Shown here piece by piece: positions 34,376 to 42,579 of a stretch of 64,000 bases of DNA. Origin of the DNA: Saccharopolyspora sp. NFXS83. GTDB lineage: Bacteria; Actinomycetota; Actinomycetes; Mycobacteriales; Pseudonocardiaceae. Position numbers and translations under genes: made by a program. Every line of letters starts with the position of its first letter. Positions within the stretch are counted from its first letter, which is position 1. Location: NCBI RefSeq assembly GCF_026241095.1, contig NZ_JAPFGB010000013.1:128556-192555 (forward strand), read 5' to 3'. The notes below the pieces were generated by a model that made no database searches, had not been told where the DNA came from, and saw only the letters and a program-made list of their open reading frames with translations.

Positions 34376-35490
34376 TGCGCGTCGTCGTCGAAGCCGATGG
34401 CGGTTCCCGCGGCAATCCGGGACCCGCCGGGTGCGGCGCGGTGGTGCGCGGCGCGGACGGCGCGGTGCTCGCGGAGCGCTCGCGCTGGCTCGGTGTCGCG
34501 ACGAACAACGTCGCTGAGTACGAGGGCCTGCTGTGCGGGTTGCGCGCGGCGGCGGAGCTCGGCGCCACCGAGGTCGACGCCCGGATGGATTCCAAGCTCG
34601 TCGTCGAGCAGCTCTCCGGCCGGTGGAAGATCAAGCACGAGGCGCTGCGATCCCTCGCGGAGCAGGCGAAGGAGCTCGTCGCCGGTTTCTCGGGGGTGAC
34701 CTTCGAGTGGATCCCGCGGGCGAGCAACGCGCACGCGGACCGGTTGGCGAACGAGGCGATGGACACCCGCGACGACGCCGAGCGCACCGGGCAGGCCGAC
34801 GCCGCGCCCGCGACGACCTCGGACCGGGTGCGCCCCACCGGCTGGAACGGTGCCCTCGGTGCGCCGACGAAGTTGCTGCTGGTGCGGCACGGGCAGACCG
34901 CGATGTCGGTGGACCGCCGCTACTCGGGTCGCGGCGACGTGCCGCTGACCGACCTGGGCGAGCGCCAGGCTCGGGCGGCGGCGGCGCGGCTCGCCGAGAT
35001 GGATGGCGTCGTCACCGCCGACGGAGCGGCTCCGGTGCTCGCCTCCCCGCTGGGGCGCACCCGGCAGACCGCTGAGGCCGTCGCCGCCGCCGCCGGCAGC
35101 GAGCTCACGTTCCACGACGGCCTGCTGGAGACGGATTTCGGCTCTTGGGAGGGCCTGACCTTCCTGGAGGCGGCGGAGAAGTACCCCGAGCTGCACGGGT
35201 CCTGGCTCGGCGACTCCACCGTCGAACCGCCCGGCGGCGAGAGCCTGGAGGCCGTGTTCCACCGGGTCGCTGCCGTTCGCGACGAGATCTTGGCGCGGCA
35301 CGAGGGGCGCACGGTGATCGTCGTCAGCCACGTCACGCCGATCAAGGCGCTGCTGCGGCTCGGCCTCGACGTGGGGCCGTCGCTGTACTACCGCCTGCAC
35401 CTGGACCTGGCGTCGCTGTCGATCGTCGAGTTCTACCCGGACGGCAACGCCTCCGTCCGCCTGGTCAACGACATCTCCCACCTCGCTTGA
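34375..35490 (+). CDS. Bifunctional RNase HI / acid phosphatase (Rv2228c-like)
   Basis: The ATG at 34375 shares one base with the previous stop and gives 371 residues. Residues 1-130 are an RNase HI domain (VVVEADGGSRGNPGPAGCGA with Asp8, NNVAEYEGLLCGL, and the metal Asp of MDSKLVVEQLSG). Residues 165-371 are a histidine phosphatase with LLLVRHGQTAMS (Arg171-His172-Gly173) and VVSHVTPIKALLRL. The M. tuberculosis protein removes RNA from hybrids and has an alpha-ribazole-phosphatase-like second domain, fitting the cobalamin genes here. No truncation is seen. Confidence 0.95.
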   Translation: MRVVVEADGGSRGNPGPAGCGAVVRGADGAVLAERSRWLGVATNNVAEYEGLLCGLRAAAELGATEVDARMDSKLVVEQLSGRWKIKHEALRSLAEQAKELVAGFSGVTFEWIPRASNAHADRLANEAMDTRDDAERTGQADAAPATTSDRVRPTGWNGALGAPTKLLLVRHGQTAMSVDRRYSGRGDVPLTDLGERQARAAAARLAEMDGVVTADGAAPVLASPLGRTRQTAEAVAAAAGSELTFHDGLLETDFGSWEGLTFLEAAEKYPELHGSWLGDSTVEPPGGESLEAVFHRVAAVRDEILARHEGRTVIVVSHVTPIKALLRLGLDVGPSLYYRLHLDLASLSIVEFYPDGNASVRLVNDISHLA

Positions 35491-35539
35491 CCACCTGTTT
35501 TTGATCTTGTCGTGCGTGGTGGAACCTCAGCGGTGCCGA

Positions 35540-35632
35540 TCGCGAGGGTGGTCGCTGCTCAGCGGCTTCGCCGCTGTCGAGGTGACGACACCGAGCGCAC
35601 AACGGGAGATCGAAGACCGGCTCTGAGGACGG
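35540..35632 (+). repeat. Second-family intergenic repeat
   Basis: GGTCGCTGCTCAGCGGCTTCGCCGCTG is followed by a stretch ending in GGGAGATCGAAGACCGGCTCTGAGG. The same arrangement recurs at 49020-49115 and in part at 44612-44680. CAGCGGC-TTC-GCCGCTG is a perfect hairpin. It lies in the 221-base gap after the RNase H gene and could serve as its terminator. Confidence 0.65.
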
Positions 35633-35711
35633 GTCGCCCGGCTGGCCGGTTTGCGCCGGAGCGTTGACCGGGGCGGGTGGCGGGTATCTGCTCATCGCGA
35701 GGTGATCGCGG

Positions 35712-36539
35712 ATGAGTGCACGGACGCGCCGATCGCGGCGCAGCAGTGGGATTCTCGGGCTCGTGCTGGCCGGGGTGGTGGCGTTGCCCGCCACGGCCGG
35801 GGCGGCGCCGCAACCGTGGACCGGTGATTTCGGGGACTTCCCCGGCGGGTCCTGGGAGCAGCGGTGGGGCGTGCTCGACGACGGGCGGTTCGGCTTCGAC
35901 CGGATGTCCGGCCAGGACGGCTCGCTGGAGGTGTTCTACGGCCAGGGCTCGTCCGCGCCGTCGTGCGAGGACTGCCCGAGCGAGGGCGGCGGCCAGTTCT
36001 ACACCGACTTCGACGACCTCGGGCGCGAGGACCTGTCCCAGGCCCGCGAGCTGAAGCTGAGCTACCAGGTGCGGTTCCCGGCCGACTACGACTTCGGCAA
36101 GGGCGGCAAGCTGCCCGGCCTCTACGGCGGCCCGCCGGGCGAGGCCGGTGGCGGCAACCACGGGCAGGCGTGGTCGACGCGGTTCATGTGGCGCAACGAC
36201 GAGGGCCACGATGCCCGAGCGGGCGACGGCGAGGTGTACGTCTACGACCCGTCGCTGGGCGACGGTTACGGCGAGGACGTGGGCCGCGGCGCGTGGCAGT
36301 GGCAGGCCGACGACCAGTGGCACGCGGTGGAGCAGTCCGTGGACCGCGACACCGGGCGGATCGTGGTGCGCTACGACGATCAGGAGGTGCTCGACGTCGT
36401 GGGCATCGAGCAGATCGGTGACGTGCCGTTCGCCGGGATCTTCTTCTCCACCTTCTTCGGCGGCCACGCCACCGAATGGGGCCCGGACCACGACGTGCGC
36501 GCGCAGTTCCGGGACTTCCAGGTGGGCGCGCCGGAGTAG
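35712..36539 (+). CDS. Secreted polysaccharide lyase (family 14/20-like)
   Basis: An ATG at 35712 with GAGGTGATC upstream gives 275 residues. A signal peptide (basic start RTRRSRRSSG, hydrophobic core GILGLVLAGVVALPAT, likely cleavage after AGA near residue 31) points to export. The mature part is a beta-jelly-roll with YQVRFPADYDFGKGGKLPGLYGG, WSTRFMWRNDEG and FAGIFFSTFFGGH, blocks typical of alginate/glucuronan lyases. It has a Cys pair (CEDC). It should depolymerise a uronic-acid polymer outside the cell; the substrate is not certain. Confidence 0.8.
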   Translation: MSARTRRSRRSSGILGLVLAGVVALPATAGAAPQPWTGDFGDFPGGSWEQRWGVLDDGRFGFDRMSGQDGSLEVFYGQGSSAPSCEDCPSEGGGQFYTDFDDLGREDLSQARELKLSYQVRFPADYDFGKGGKLPGLYGGPPGEAGGGNHGQAWSTRFMWRNDEGHDARAGDGEVYVYDPSLGDGYGEDVGRGAWQWQADDQWHAVEQSVDRDTGRIVVRYDDQEVLDVVGIEQIGDVPFAGIFFSTFFGGHATEWGPDHDVRAQFRDFQVGAPE

Positions 36540-36548
36540 CCGCGCGGC

Positions 36549-37088
36549 TCAGGCGGCGGCGGGCAGGCCCGGGTTCAGCTCTCGGCTGAACGCGGCCAGC
36601 CCGTCGGCCAGCCGCCGGGCGGCGCGCGAGTCCCAGTCCCAGCCCTCGGCGGTGGAGGTGAGCCACTTGTCGAACAGGAAGCTGGTGGGTGCCACCCGGT
36701 GGGCGCCGTGGTCGGTGAGCAGGCGACGCACCGCGTAGTCCGCGGTGCTCGACTGGGCCTGCGTCGACCCGAGGCACACCGCGTGCACCGGGCGCCGCGC
36801 GGGCGAGGGCATCAGGTCCAGCCAGGCCCGCAGCAGCCTGCTCCCGGAGACCTCGTAGGACGGCGTGATCAGCACGATCCCGTCGGCGCCGTCCAGCAGC
36901 CTGCGCGCCCAGCGCAGCGACGGGGCGTCGGCTCGGCCGGTCAGCAGCGCGGACTCGGGCAGCAGGTTCAGCGGCAGCCCGCGCACCCGGAACCCGTCGG
37001 CGCGCAGCGCGTCGCCGGTGGCGCGGTGCAGTTCTTCCAGGCGGGACAGGGAATGCGGGCTGCTGGAGACCGTGATGACGGTGGACAT
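36549..37088 (-). CDS. NADPH-dependent FMN reductase (SsuE/MsuE-like)
   Basis: A start at ATG 37088 (MSTVITVSSSPHSLSRLEELH) gives 179 residues with the flavodoxin-like fold. The FMN phosphate loop SSSPHSLSR is at residues 8-16, followed by GIVLITPSYEVSGSRLLRAWLDLM and VHAVCLGSTQ. The family reduces FMN with NADPH, often to feed sulfonate monooxygenases. A cysteine-rich leader peptide lies 59 bases upstream on the same strand, which fits control by cysteine and a role in sulfur supply. Confidence 0.88.
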   Translation of the reverse strand: MSTVITVSSSPHSLSRLEELHRATGDALRADGFRVRGLPLNLLPESALLTGRADAPSLRWARRLLDGADGIVLITPSYEVSGSRLLRAWLDLMPSPARRPVHAVCLGSTQAQSSTADYAVRRLLTDHGAHRVAPTSFLFDKWLTSTAEGWDWDSRAARRLADGLAAFSRELNPGLPAAA

Positions 37089-37147
37089 GAGCGCGTTCTT
37101 CCTGCGATCGGCCCGAAATCGGCCGCGAATGAGCGTGACGGGCGCGT

Positions 37148-37225
37148 TCAGCAGGACGAACAGCAGGCACCGTTGACGCGCGCGTAGTCCACGTAGCGGC
37201 AGCGGGTCAGCGGTGCGGTGGTCAC
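37148..37225 (-). CDS. Cysteine-rich putative leader peptide (25 residues)
   Basis: A GTG at 37225 opens a 25-residue frame: VTTAPLTRCRYVDYARVNGA followed by CCSSC and stop. The R-x-Y/H-V-D-x-x-R motif and a terminal cysteine run are the marks of actinobacterial cysteine-responsive leader peptides that precede sulfur-assimilation genes. Ribosome stalling at the cysteine codons when cysteine is scarce would raise expression of the FMN reductase downstream. The mechanism is inferred from the family; only the peptide and its position are seen. Confidence 0.7.
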   Translation of the reverse strand: MTTAPLTRCRYVDYARVNGACCSSC

Positions 37226-37317
37226 CGGCGCAGTACACCAAGCCCCGGAAAACCGGTCAATCCACTCCCACCCGGCGAGATCCGTCCCGAAGCCCCGCCC
37301 GCCGAAACCAAATCCTC

Positions 37318-37680
37318 GCGGCGAAGCCGTGCAGTAGGCGGCGAAGCCCGCGAAGGGCAAGCGAAGCGAAGCCGTGCCTGGCGGCCGAAGGCCCGTGCCT
37401 GGCGGCGAAGCCGTGCAGTGGGCGAGCGAAGCGATGCTTGCCTTGCGGCCGAAGGCCGTGCCTTTGCGGCGAAGCCGTGCAGTGGGCGAGCGAAGCGAAG
37501 CCTGCCTTGCGGCCGAAGGCCGTGCCTGTAAAGCGCGAAGCGCTTTAGCCCACGTTGAAAAGCCGCTCACCGGCGGGTTCTCAGCGGCTTCCTCGCGAGG
37601 ACAGCTTTTTCCCTCGTGGCGGAGCCACTCGGGAAAAAGATCCCGCAGCGAGGAAGCCGCTGAGAACCCGCCACCCAACC
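37318..37680 (+). repeat. Structured intergenic repeat, copy 2, with a 64-bp tandem array
   Basis: From 37402 a unit starting GCGGCGAAGCCGTGCAGTGG repeats with a 64-base period (37402, 37466), with shorter, worn units before it. Then come the small hairpin AAAGCGC-GAA-GCGCTTT (37530-37546), the outer stem CAGCGGCTTCCTCGC (37582-37596) with GCGAGGAAGCCGCTG (37648-37662), the second stem CTTTTTCCC (37605-37613) with GGGAAAAAG (37631-37639), and the apical GTGGCGGAGCCAC. Open frames on the minus strand here are by-products of the repeat. Confidence 0.88.
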
Positions 37681-37831
37681 ACCAAAGCAACACGAGCCGT
37701 GGAAGCAATCACTAAAGAAGACCTTCCACCGCACCACAGCAACCACACACCCAAACCGGGGAAGGCCTCAAAGCCGCCCACACGGCAAGCCGGGGAGACT
37801 GCGAAGCCCCCACCACGAGGCGGGGAAAGGT

Positions 37832-38235
37832 GGAGGAGTCGGCCTGTAAGCCGGATCCTGTTCCCGGGCGTCTCGCGACGTCCCGATCGGCGACCATCCA
37901 TCTCGGCCTGCCGTCGCCGGCAGGCTCCAGCGGCCTACCCGCAGGCTCGGGCGGGCAGCCCTCGAACACCTGCGCAGACGCTGATCGGCGTCCTCTTGGC
38001 CTTGCTCCGGGCGGGGTTTACCTAGCCGCCCCGGTCGCCCGGGGCGCTGGTGGTCTCTTACACCACCGTTTCACCCTTACCCGGTCGGCGAACCGTCCGG
38101 GCGGTCTGTTCTCTGTGGCACTGTCCCGCGGGTCTCCCCGGGTTGCCGTTAGCAACCACCCTGCCCTGTGGAGTCCGGACTTTCCTCGACGCGGACGGTG
38201 CCCGCGACGCGGCCGCCCGGCCGACTCATCCACCA
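37832..38235 (-). ncRNA. rnpB: RNase P RNA (bacterial type A)
   Basis: Read on the minus strand, the conserved core blocks are all present: GAGGAAAGTCCGGACTCCAC near the 5' end, the CACAGAGAACAGACCGCC region, GTAAGGGTGAAACGGTGG, AAACCCC, and the 3' GGGAACAGGATCCGGCTTAC. The terminal stem pairs GAGTCGGCC (minus, about 38227-38219) with GGCCGACTC (about 37844-37836). The catalytic RNA processes pre-tRNA 5' ends. A TAGACT -10 box at 38247-38242 on the minus strand places the transcript start near 38235. Confidence 0.96.
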
Positions 38236-38795
38236 GTCCCCAGTCTAGCGACCGCGGCTCCGCGCTCGGTGCCGCCTGTCTCGTCGCCGCTGAGGATCCG
38301 GGCATTTCAGACGGTGACGAAGTCGGTCGCTGGTCACTGCCCGTGGAGCGACCTGGACGCGGCGGTGACCGGTGGAGCCGCTACGCTGGATGCAGTCAAG
38401 ATCACGTCCGGGTGGCGGTCGATGACGCGGTGACACGATCGCCGGTCGACGTCCGTTGAACGGGTTTCGGTGCGCCGTCGAGAGGTGTGCCGAATTCCAC
38501 TGACCGGCCGATTCATGCACTGTGCGTGAGGAAGGGGCTCGCATCAGAGTGAACGATCAGGGGTTCCCGATCCAGCGCATGTCCGCCCCTCGCTCCTCCG
38601 CGTTCATTGCTCCATCCGAGTCAAGCCCGAACGGCCTATTCGGCGAGTGAGCCGGCCTGCCGACGTCTCCGGTGGTGCTGGATCAACCACTACTGCTGGT
38701 GACCATGTCATGTTCTACTCGTATCGTCGCGTCGGGAAGATCCTGTCGGCCGACGTACCTGCCCGACGACCCTTCACGCACTCAGGGGTAACAAG
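38236..38795. other. Gap between rnpB and the secretion cluster
   Basis: The 560 bases contain the rnpB promoter at the left edge and otherwise little recognisable structure. The only short frame worth noting is GTG 38549 to stop 38650 (33 residues, MNDQGFPIQRMSAPRSSAF then a Ser/Pro-rich end), with AGGAAGGGG 11 bases upstream. No family was recognised and it may be chance. Codon use drifts here and the region looks non-coding. Confidence 0.3.
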
Positions 38796-39104
38796 ATGAC
38801 CGCCATGCCGCTGGAAACGTTGGCGCACGTGCACGTGCTGGCCGCGCTCGACCCGTTGGCGCAGCAGACAGGTCTCGGGACGGAAGGCATCCGCGGCTGG
38901 ATCCTCAACAACCTGCTGCCGCTGCTGCTGCTGGCGGTGGCGCTGCTGCTGCTGTGGCTCGGTGGCGGCAAGGGCGACAACGCGGGCGTGATGCGCCGCG
39001 TGATGGGCGTCTTCGTGGCGCTGGCCCTGATCGGGTTCGCGGTCACCGGCGCGGGCGTGGACATCGGCACGTTCATCGCCGGCCTGTTCAGCACCAGCGG
39101 GTGA
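38796..39104 (+). CDS. Small two-helix membrane protein, first gene of the type IV secretion-like cluster (VirB2-like position)
   Basis: A 102-residue protein with hydrophobic segments at about 37-56 (NNLLPLLLLAVALLLLWLGG) and 70-90 (MGVFVALALIGFAVTGAG), separated by a short polar loop. Size and layout match VirB2/TrbC-type pilin-like subunits, although sequence similarity is not obvious. The stop overlaps no gene, but the next start is 6 bases on, so the two are co-transcribed. Assignment rests on position ahead of VirB3-, VirB4- and VirB6-like genes. Confidence 0.6.
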   Translation: MTAMPLETLAHVHVLAALDPLAQQTGLGTEGIRGWILNNLLPLLLLAVALLLLWLGGGKGDNAGVMRRVMGVFVALALIGFAVTGAGVDIGTFIAGLFSTSG

Positions 39105-39110
39105 TCGCCA

Positions 39111-39701
39111 GTGCGGATCCGCACCGATGACGAGGTCTACCGGGTCGACGCCGTGTGGCTCGGCCCGCCCAAGGCGACGTTCCCGTGGCGGGCGCGCTAC
39201 GTCGCCTGGGGCGTGGGCACCATCGTGTTCCTGGCGGTGCTCGCCATCGAACGTCGGATGAACATCGGCTTCGGCCTGTTCTCCACCGGTTGGGCGGTCG
39301 TCATCACGATCCTCGTTACGCGGATCGTGTGTTCCCGGATCACCCACGAACGGCCGCTGGGAGCCGTGATGGTGATGTGGTTGCGTGAACTGACCGCACC
39401 TCGTGAACGTTCCGCCGGACGCGGCGGGGCGGCGGGCGCGGCCCGGATCAAGGTGCGCACCCAGCGACCCCGGCCGAAGCAGAAGCAGCCCAGACAAGCA
39501 AAGCAGCCCACTCGGCGAAGCCGGGGCGGGCAGGCCCCGCAGGCCCGGCGAACCGGCCGGCCCCCCTACGGAGGCCAGCCCACCGGCGGTTCGACCAGGC
39601 AAGTCCGCCGCACCAGGAAGTCCGCGGGACGCACCAAGTCCGCGGGCGGGCGTGCGCGTAGCAAGGAGGTTCGCGGTGTTCGGTCGCCGTCGAGGCGGTG
39701 A
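39111..39701 (+). CDS. VirB3/PrgI-like membrane protein with a basic tail
   Basis: A GTG at 39111 gives 196 residues. Two adjoining hydrophobic helices lie at about 31-48 and 53-70, preceded by a short cytoplasmic N-terminus, as in PrgI/VirB3 proteins that anchor the VirB4 ATPase. From residue 95 on, the chain is extremely basic and rich in R, K, Q, G and P, and is probably disordered. It may bind nucleic acid or the membrane face. The last 26 bases overlap the VirB4-like gene. Function is inferred from position and layout. Confidence 0.6.
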   Translation: MRIRTDDEVYRVDAVWLGPPKATFPWRARYVAWGVGTIVFLAVLAIERRMNIGFGLFSTGWAVVITILVTRIVCSRITHERPLGAVMVMWLRELTAPRERSAGRGGAAGAARIKVRTQRPRPKQKQPRQAKQPTRRSRGGQAPQARRTGRPPYGGQPTGGSTRQVRRTRKSAGRTKSAGGRARSKEVRGVRSPSRR

Positions 39702-42579
39702 GCGCCAGCCCCAGGGCCCCGGCGCGCCCCAGCGTGCCCCGCAAGGCAGGGGCAAGGCGCGGGGCAAGGCGAAACGGCAGGACCGCAGGCTTCCTGACGA
39801 ACAGTCGTTGCCGAGCTACACGCCTTCCATCGCCGCCAGGTCGATCGACGGTCACCTGCTGCGCACCGGCCAGGACGTGTTCGCCTGGTACCGGCTGTCG
39901 CCGCAGCGCTGGTCCTTCCGCTCCGATTCGCAGCGCCAGGACCTGATCGCCGCCATCGCCGGGCAGTACGCGGAGCTCCAGGGCCGCTGGATGCACCTGC
40001 GGGTCACCAGCCGCCCGTACCCGATCCGGATGTGGGCGGAGGCGCACGTGCACAACGCGCGCGGCGCGCTGCCCGACGCCCCCGGCGCGCTGAGCTTCGA
40101 CGACTACATGGTCGGCGAGCAGCAGCAGCTGATGGGCCGCTCCATGGCGGAGAAGGAGGTCTACCTCGGCGTCCAGGTGCAGACCCGCAACGTGGTGGAC
40201 CGCGCCGTGGAACGCGCCGCGCCGCTGCTGCGCCGGGTGTTCCCGGAGGCCGTGGACGCCGAGCTCGTCGCGCTGGACAGCGAGATCGAGCACCTGGACC
40301 AGGTGATCGGCTCCGCCGGGCTGGACGGGCGTCCGGTGACGGCCGAGGAGATCTCCTGGCTGATGCACCGGTCCTGCTCGCTGGGCCTGCCCGCGCCGCG
40401 CAACCTGCCCGCCGTGCCGGGCGCGGAGTGGGAACCCGAGGACCTGGCGTCGTTCACCGACGCCGCCGACATGTACCAGGAGCCGTACTCGCCGACCGCC
40501 ACGGTCCGCGGGCGCACCGGCTCCAACGCGGGCATCACCCGGCACGTCGCCGTGCTGACCGTCGGCCAGACCCACGGCCTGCAGATCCCGGAGATCGACG
40601 ACCCGTGGATCCAGCACTCCGACCGGCTGCCCGCTCCCGTCGAGTGGTCCGCGCGGATCTACGTGCGCCGCCCCGAGGACGTCGGCGGCGAGTTGCAGCG
40701 CCAGATGAACAAGGTGCGCTCGCAGGTCCGGCACTACACCGAGGAGCACGGCCTGGAGCCGCCGACCTCGCTGGCCCGCCAAGCGGGCCGGGTGCTGGAG
40801 ATCGACGACGAGATGACCACCGGGTTCACCGCGCTGGCCACCCGCGTCCGCTCGTGGTGGCGGCTGGCGGTGTCCGGGCCGACCGAGCGCGACGCGCTGC
40901 GCCTCGCGCAGCAGATCCTGGACCTGTACAAGCCGAAGGTCGCCATCGAGCACCCCGAGGCGCAGTACGCGATGGCCCGCGAGTTCATCCCCGGTGAGCA
41001 GCTGGCCTCCGGCGCGTACATGCGGCGGGGTTCGGTGCTGTGGGCCGCGGCCTCGGTTCCGCAGGCCACCGCGGAGGTGGGCGACCGGCGCGGCATCCTG
41101 CTCGGCGAGACGTGCACCGCGACCCGGCGCCCGGTGGCCTGGGACCCGTGGATGGCGCAGGAGGTCCGCGACGCCTCGGGCCTGACGGCGATGGTCGCCG
41201 GTCTGGGCGGTGGCAAGTCCTTCCTCGGCGGCGGCACCGTCTACAAGACCTTGCGGGCCGGCGCGCACTGGACGCTGCTGGACCCGTCGGGGCCGCTGGC
41301 GGAGCTGTGCAAGCTCCCCGAGCTGCGGCCGTACGCGCGGCCGATCAACCTGCTCAACGCCCAGCCCGGCATCCTCAACCCGTACCGGGTGGTGGCGGAG
41401 CCGCAGCTGGAGCACTTCGTCGACGAGGACGACCCGGAGCGCAGCTGGCGCCGGGAACGCGCGCTGTCGGCCGCGACCCGGCGGCGGCTGGTGCTGGACG
41501 TGCTCACCGGCCTGCTGCCCTACGAGGTCGCGCGGCTGCCGCAGACCCGGATCGTGCTGCTGCGCGCGGTGCGGGCCGTGGGCGGCCGGCCGGACGCGCA
41601 TCCGGGCATGGTCTTCGAAGCGCTGCGCCGGGACGCTTCCGAGCACCACGAGCACGCGGTGGTGGTCGCCGACTTCCTCGACGAGATCCGCGAGCGCATG
41701 TCGCTGCTCATCCCGGAGGCCGACGCCGACCCGTACTCGGAGACCCGCGAGGACCGGCTGACGGTGCTCACGATGGCGGGGCTGGCGCTGCCGAAGGACG
41801 GCGTCGGGCGCGAGCACTGGACCGACGCGGAAGCCCTCGGCGTGGAGATGCTGAACCTGGCGGCGTGGCTGACCCAGCGCTCCGTCTACGAGCGGCCGAA
41901 GGACGAGCGCAAGGGCGTCTGGATCGACGAGGCGTTCTTCCTGTCCGAGGTCCCGACGGGCCGGGTGCTGATGAACCGGTTCGCCCGCGACTCGCGGAAG
42001 TGGAACGTGCGGGTGCTGCTGTCGAGCCAGATCCCGGCGGACTTCCTGCGCATCCAGGGCTTCGTGTCGCTGCTGGACTCGGTGTTCGTCGGCAGGCTCG
42101 ACGACGAGCAGGCCCAGGCGGACGCGTTGCGGTTGCTGAAGGTTCCGGTCGGCGCGGGCTATGAGCAGGTCGTCTCCGCGCTGGGGCGCAGGCCCGGACC
42201 GGCGCGCAACAGCACCGAGCGGGACCGGGCGCCGCGGCAGTTCATCTTCGGCGACGGCGCCGGCGGTGTGGAACGCATCCGCATCGACTTCGGCGGCCCG
42301 CACTTGGAGCACCTGCGCGACGCGCTGGACACCACTCCCGGCAGCCGCGAAGCCGATCTGGACCAGCGCGCGCTGCCCGGATCCGGTGGCGCGGCGAACT
42401 CCGACACCCCGCCGCGGCCGTCGCCGCCGCCGGTGCCGGAGGACGACTACTCGGACGACATCGACGGCTTCGACGAGTTCGAACTCGAAACCGTCGGCAT
42501 CGGGCCGGGCGAGGAACGCGGCAACGGAACCGACCGCTCGCAGCAGCGGCCCGGTCAAGGCGGAGACGAAGTGCGGTGA
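39676..42579 (+). CDS. VirB4/TraC-like ATPase of a type IV secretion system
   Basis: GTG 39676, 6 bases after AAGGAGG, gives 967 residues; the frame stays open upstream, but that part overlaps the previous gene. After a basic, low-complexity first 40 residues come an N-terminal partner-binding domain and a C-terminal RecA-like motor. Walker A is GLGGGKS with Lys514, and Walker B is GVWIDEAFF with Asp751/Glu752. VLLSSQIPADFLRIQGF is the usual motif after Walker B. The C-terminus is acidic and Pro-rich. It should power assembly or substrate transfer at the membrane. It couples by GTGA to the next gene. Confidence 0.85.
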   Translation: MFGRRRGGERQPQGPGAPQRAPQGRGKARGKAKRQDRRLPDEQSLPSYTPSIAARSIDGHLLRTGQDVFAWYRLSPQRWSFRSDSQRQDLIAAIAGQYAELQGRWMHLRVTSRPYPIRMWAEAHVHNARGALPDAPGALSFDDYMVGEQQQLMGRSMAEKEVYLGVQVQTRNVVDRAVERAAPLLRRVFPEAVDAELVALDSEIEHLDQVIGSAGLDGRPVTAEEISWLMHRSCSLGLPAPRNLPAVPGAEWEPEDLASFTDAADMYQEPYSPTATVRGRTGSNAGITRHVAVLTVGQTHGLQIPEIDDPWIQHSDRLPAPVEWSARIYVRRPEDVGGELQRQMNKVRSQVRHYTEEHGLEPPTSLARQAGRVLEIDDEMTTGFTALATRVRSWWRLAVSGPTERDALRLAQQILDLYKPKVAIEHPEAQYAMAREFIPGEQLASGAYMRRGSVLWAAASVPQATAEVGDRRGILLGETCTATRRPVAWDPWMAQEVRDASGLTAMVAGLGGGKSFLGGGTVYKTLRAGAHWTLLDPSGPLAELCKLPELRPYARPINLLNAQPGILNPYRVVAEPQLEHFVDEDDPERSWRRERALSAATRRRLVLDVLTGLLPYEVARLPQTRIVLLRAVRAVGGRPDAHPGMVFEALRRDASEHHEHAVVVADFLDEIRERMSLLIPEADADPYSETREDRLTVLTMAGLALPKDGVGREHWTDAEALGVEMLNLAAWLTQRSVYERPKDERKGVWIDEAFFLSEVPTGRVLMNRFARDSRKWNVRVLLSSQIPADFLRIQGFVSLLDSVFVGRLDDEQAQADALRLLKVPVGAGYEQVVSALGRRPGPARNSTERDRAPRQFIFGDGAGGVERIRIDFGGPHLEHLRDALDTTPGSREADLDQRALPGSGGAANSDTPPRPSPPPVPEDDYSDDIDGFDEFELETVGIGPGEERGNGTDRSQQRPGQGGDEVR

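Noticed and set aside
37148-37708. 186-codon minus-strand frame ending in the leader peptide
   Set aside because: Its upstream part is translated intergenic repeat; only the last 25 codons, from GTG 37225, match a known peptide class.
37830-38459. 209-codon plus-strand frame
   Set aside because: It lies over RNase P RNA, whose conserved core is unambiguous on the other strand.
38549-38650. 33-codon frame rich in Ser and Pro as a possible peptide precursor
   Set aside because: Ribosome-site spacing is long, there is no modification gene nearby and no family match; noted in the gap entry only.
39403-39675. In-frame upstream extension of the VirB4-like gene
   Set aside because: It overlaps the basic tail of the VirB3-like gene, and AAGGAGG is placed 6 bases before the GTG at 39676.
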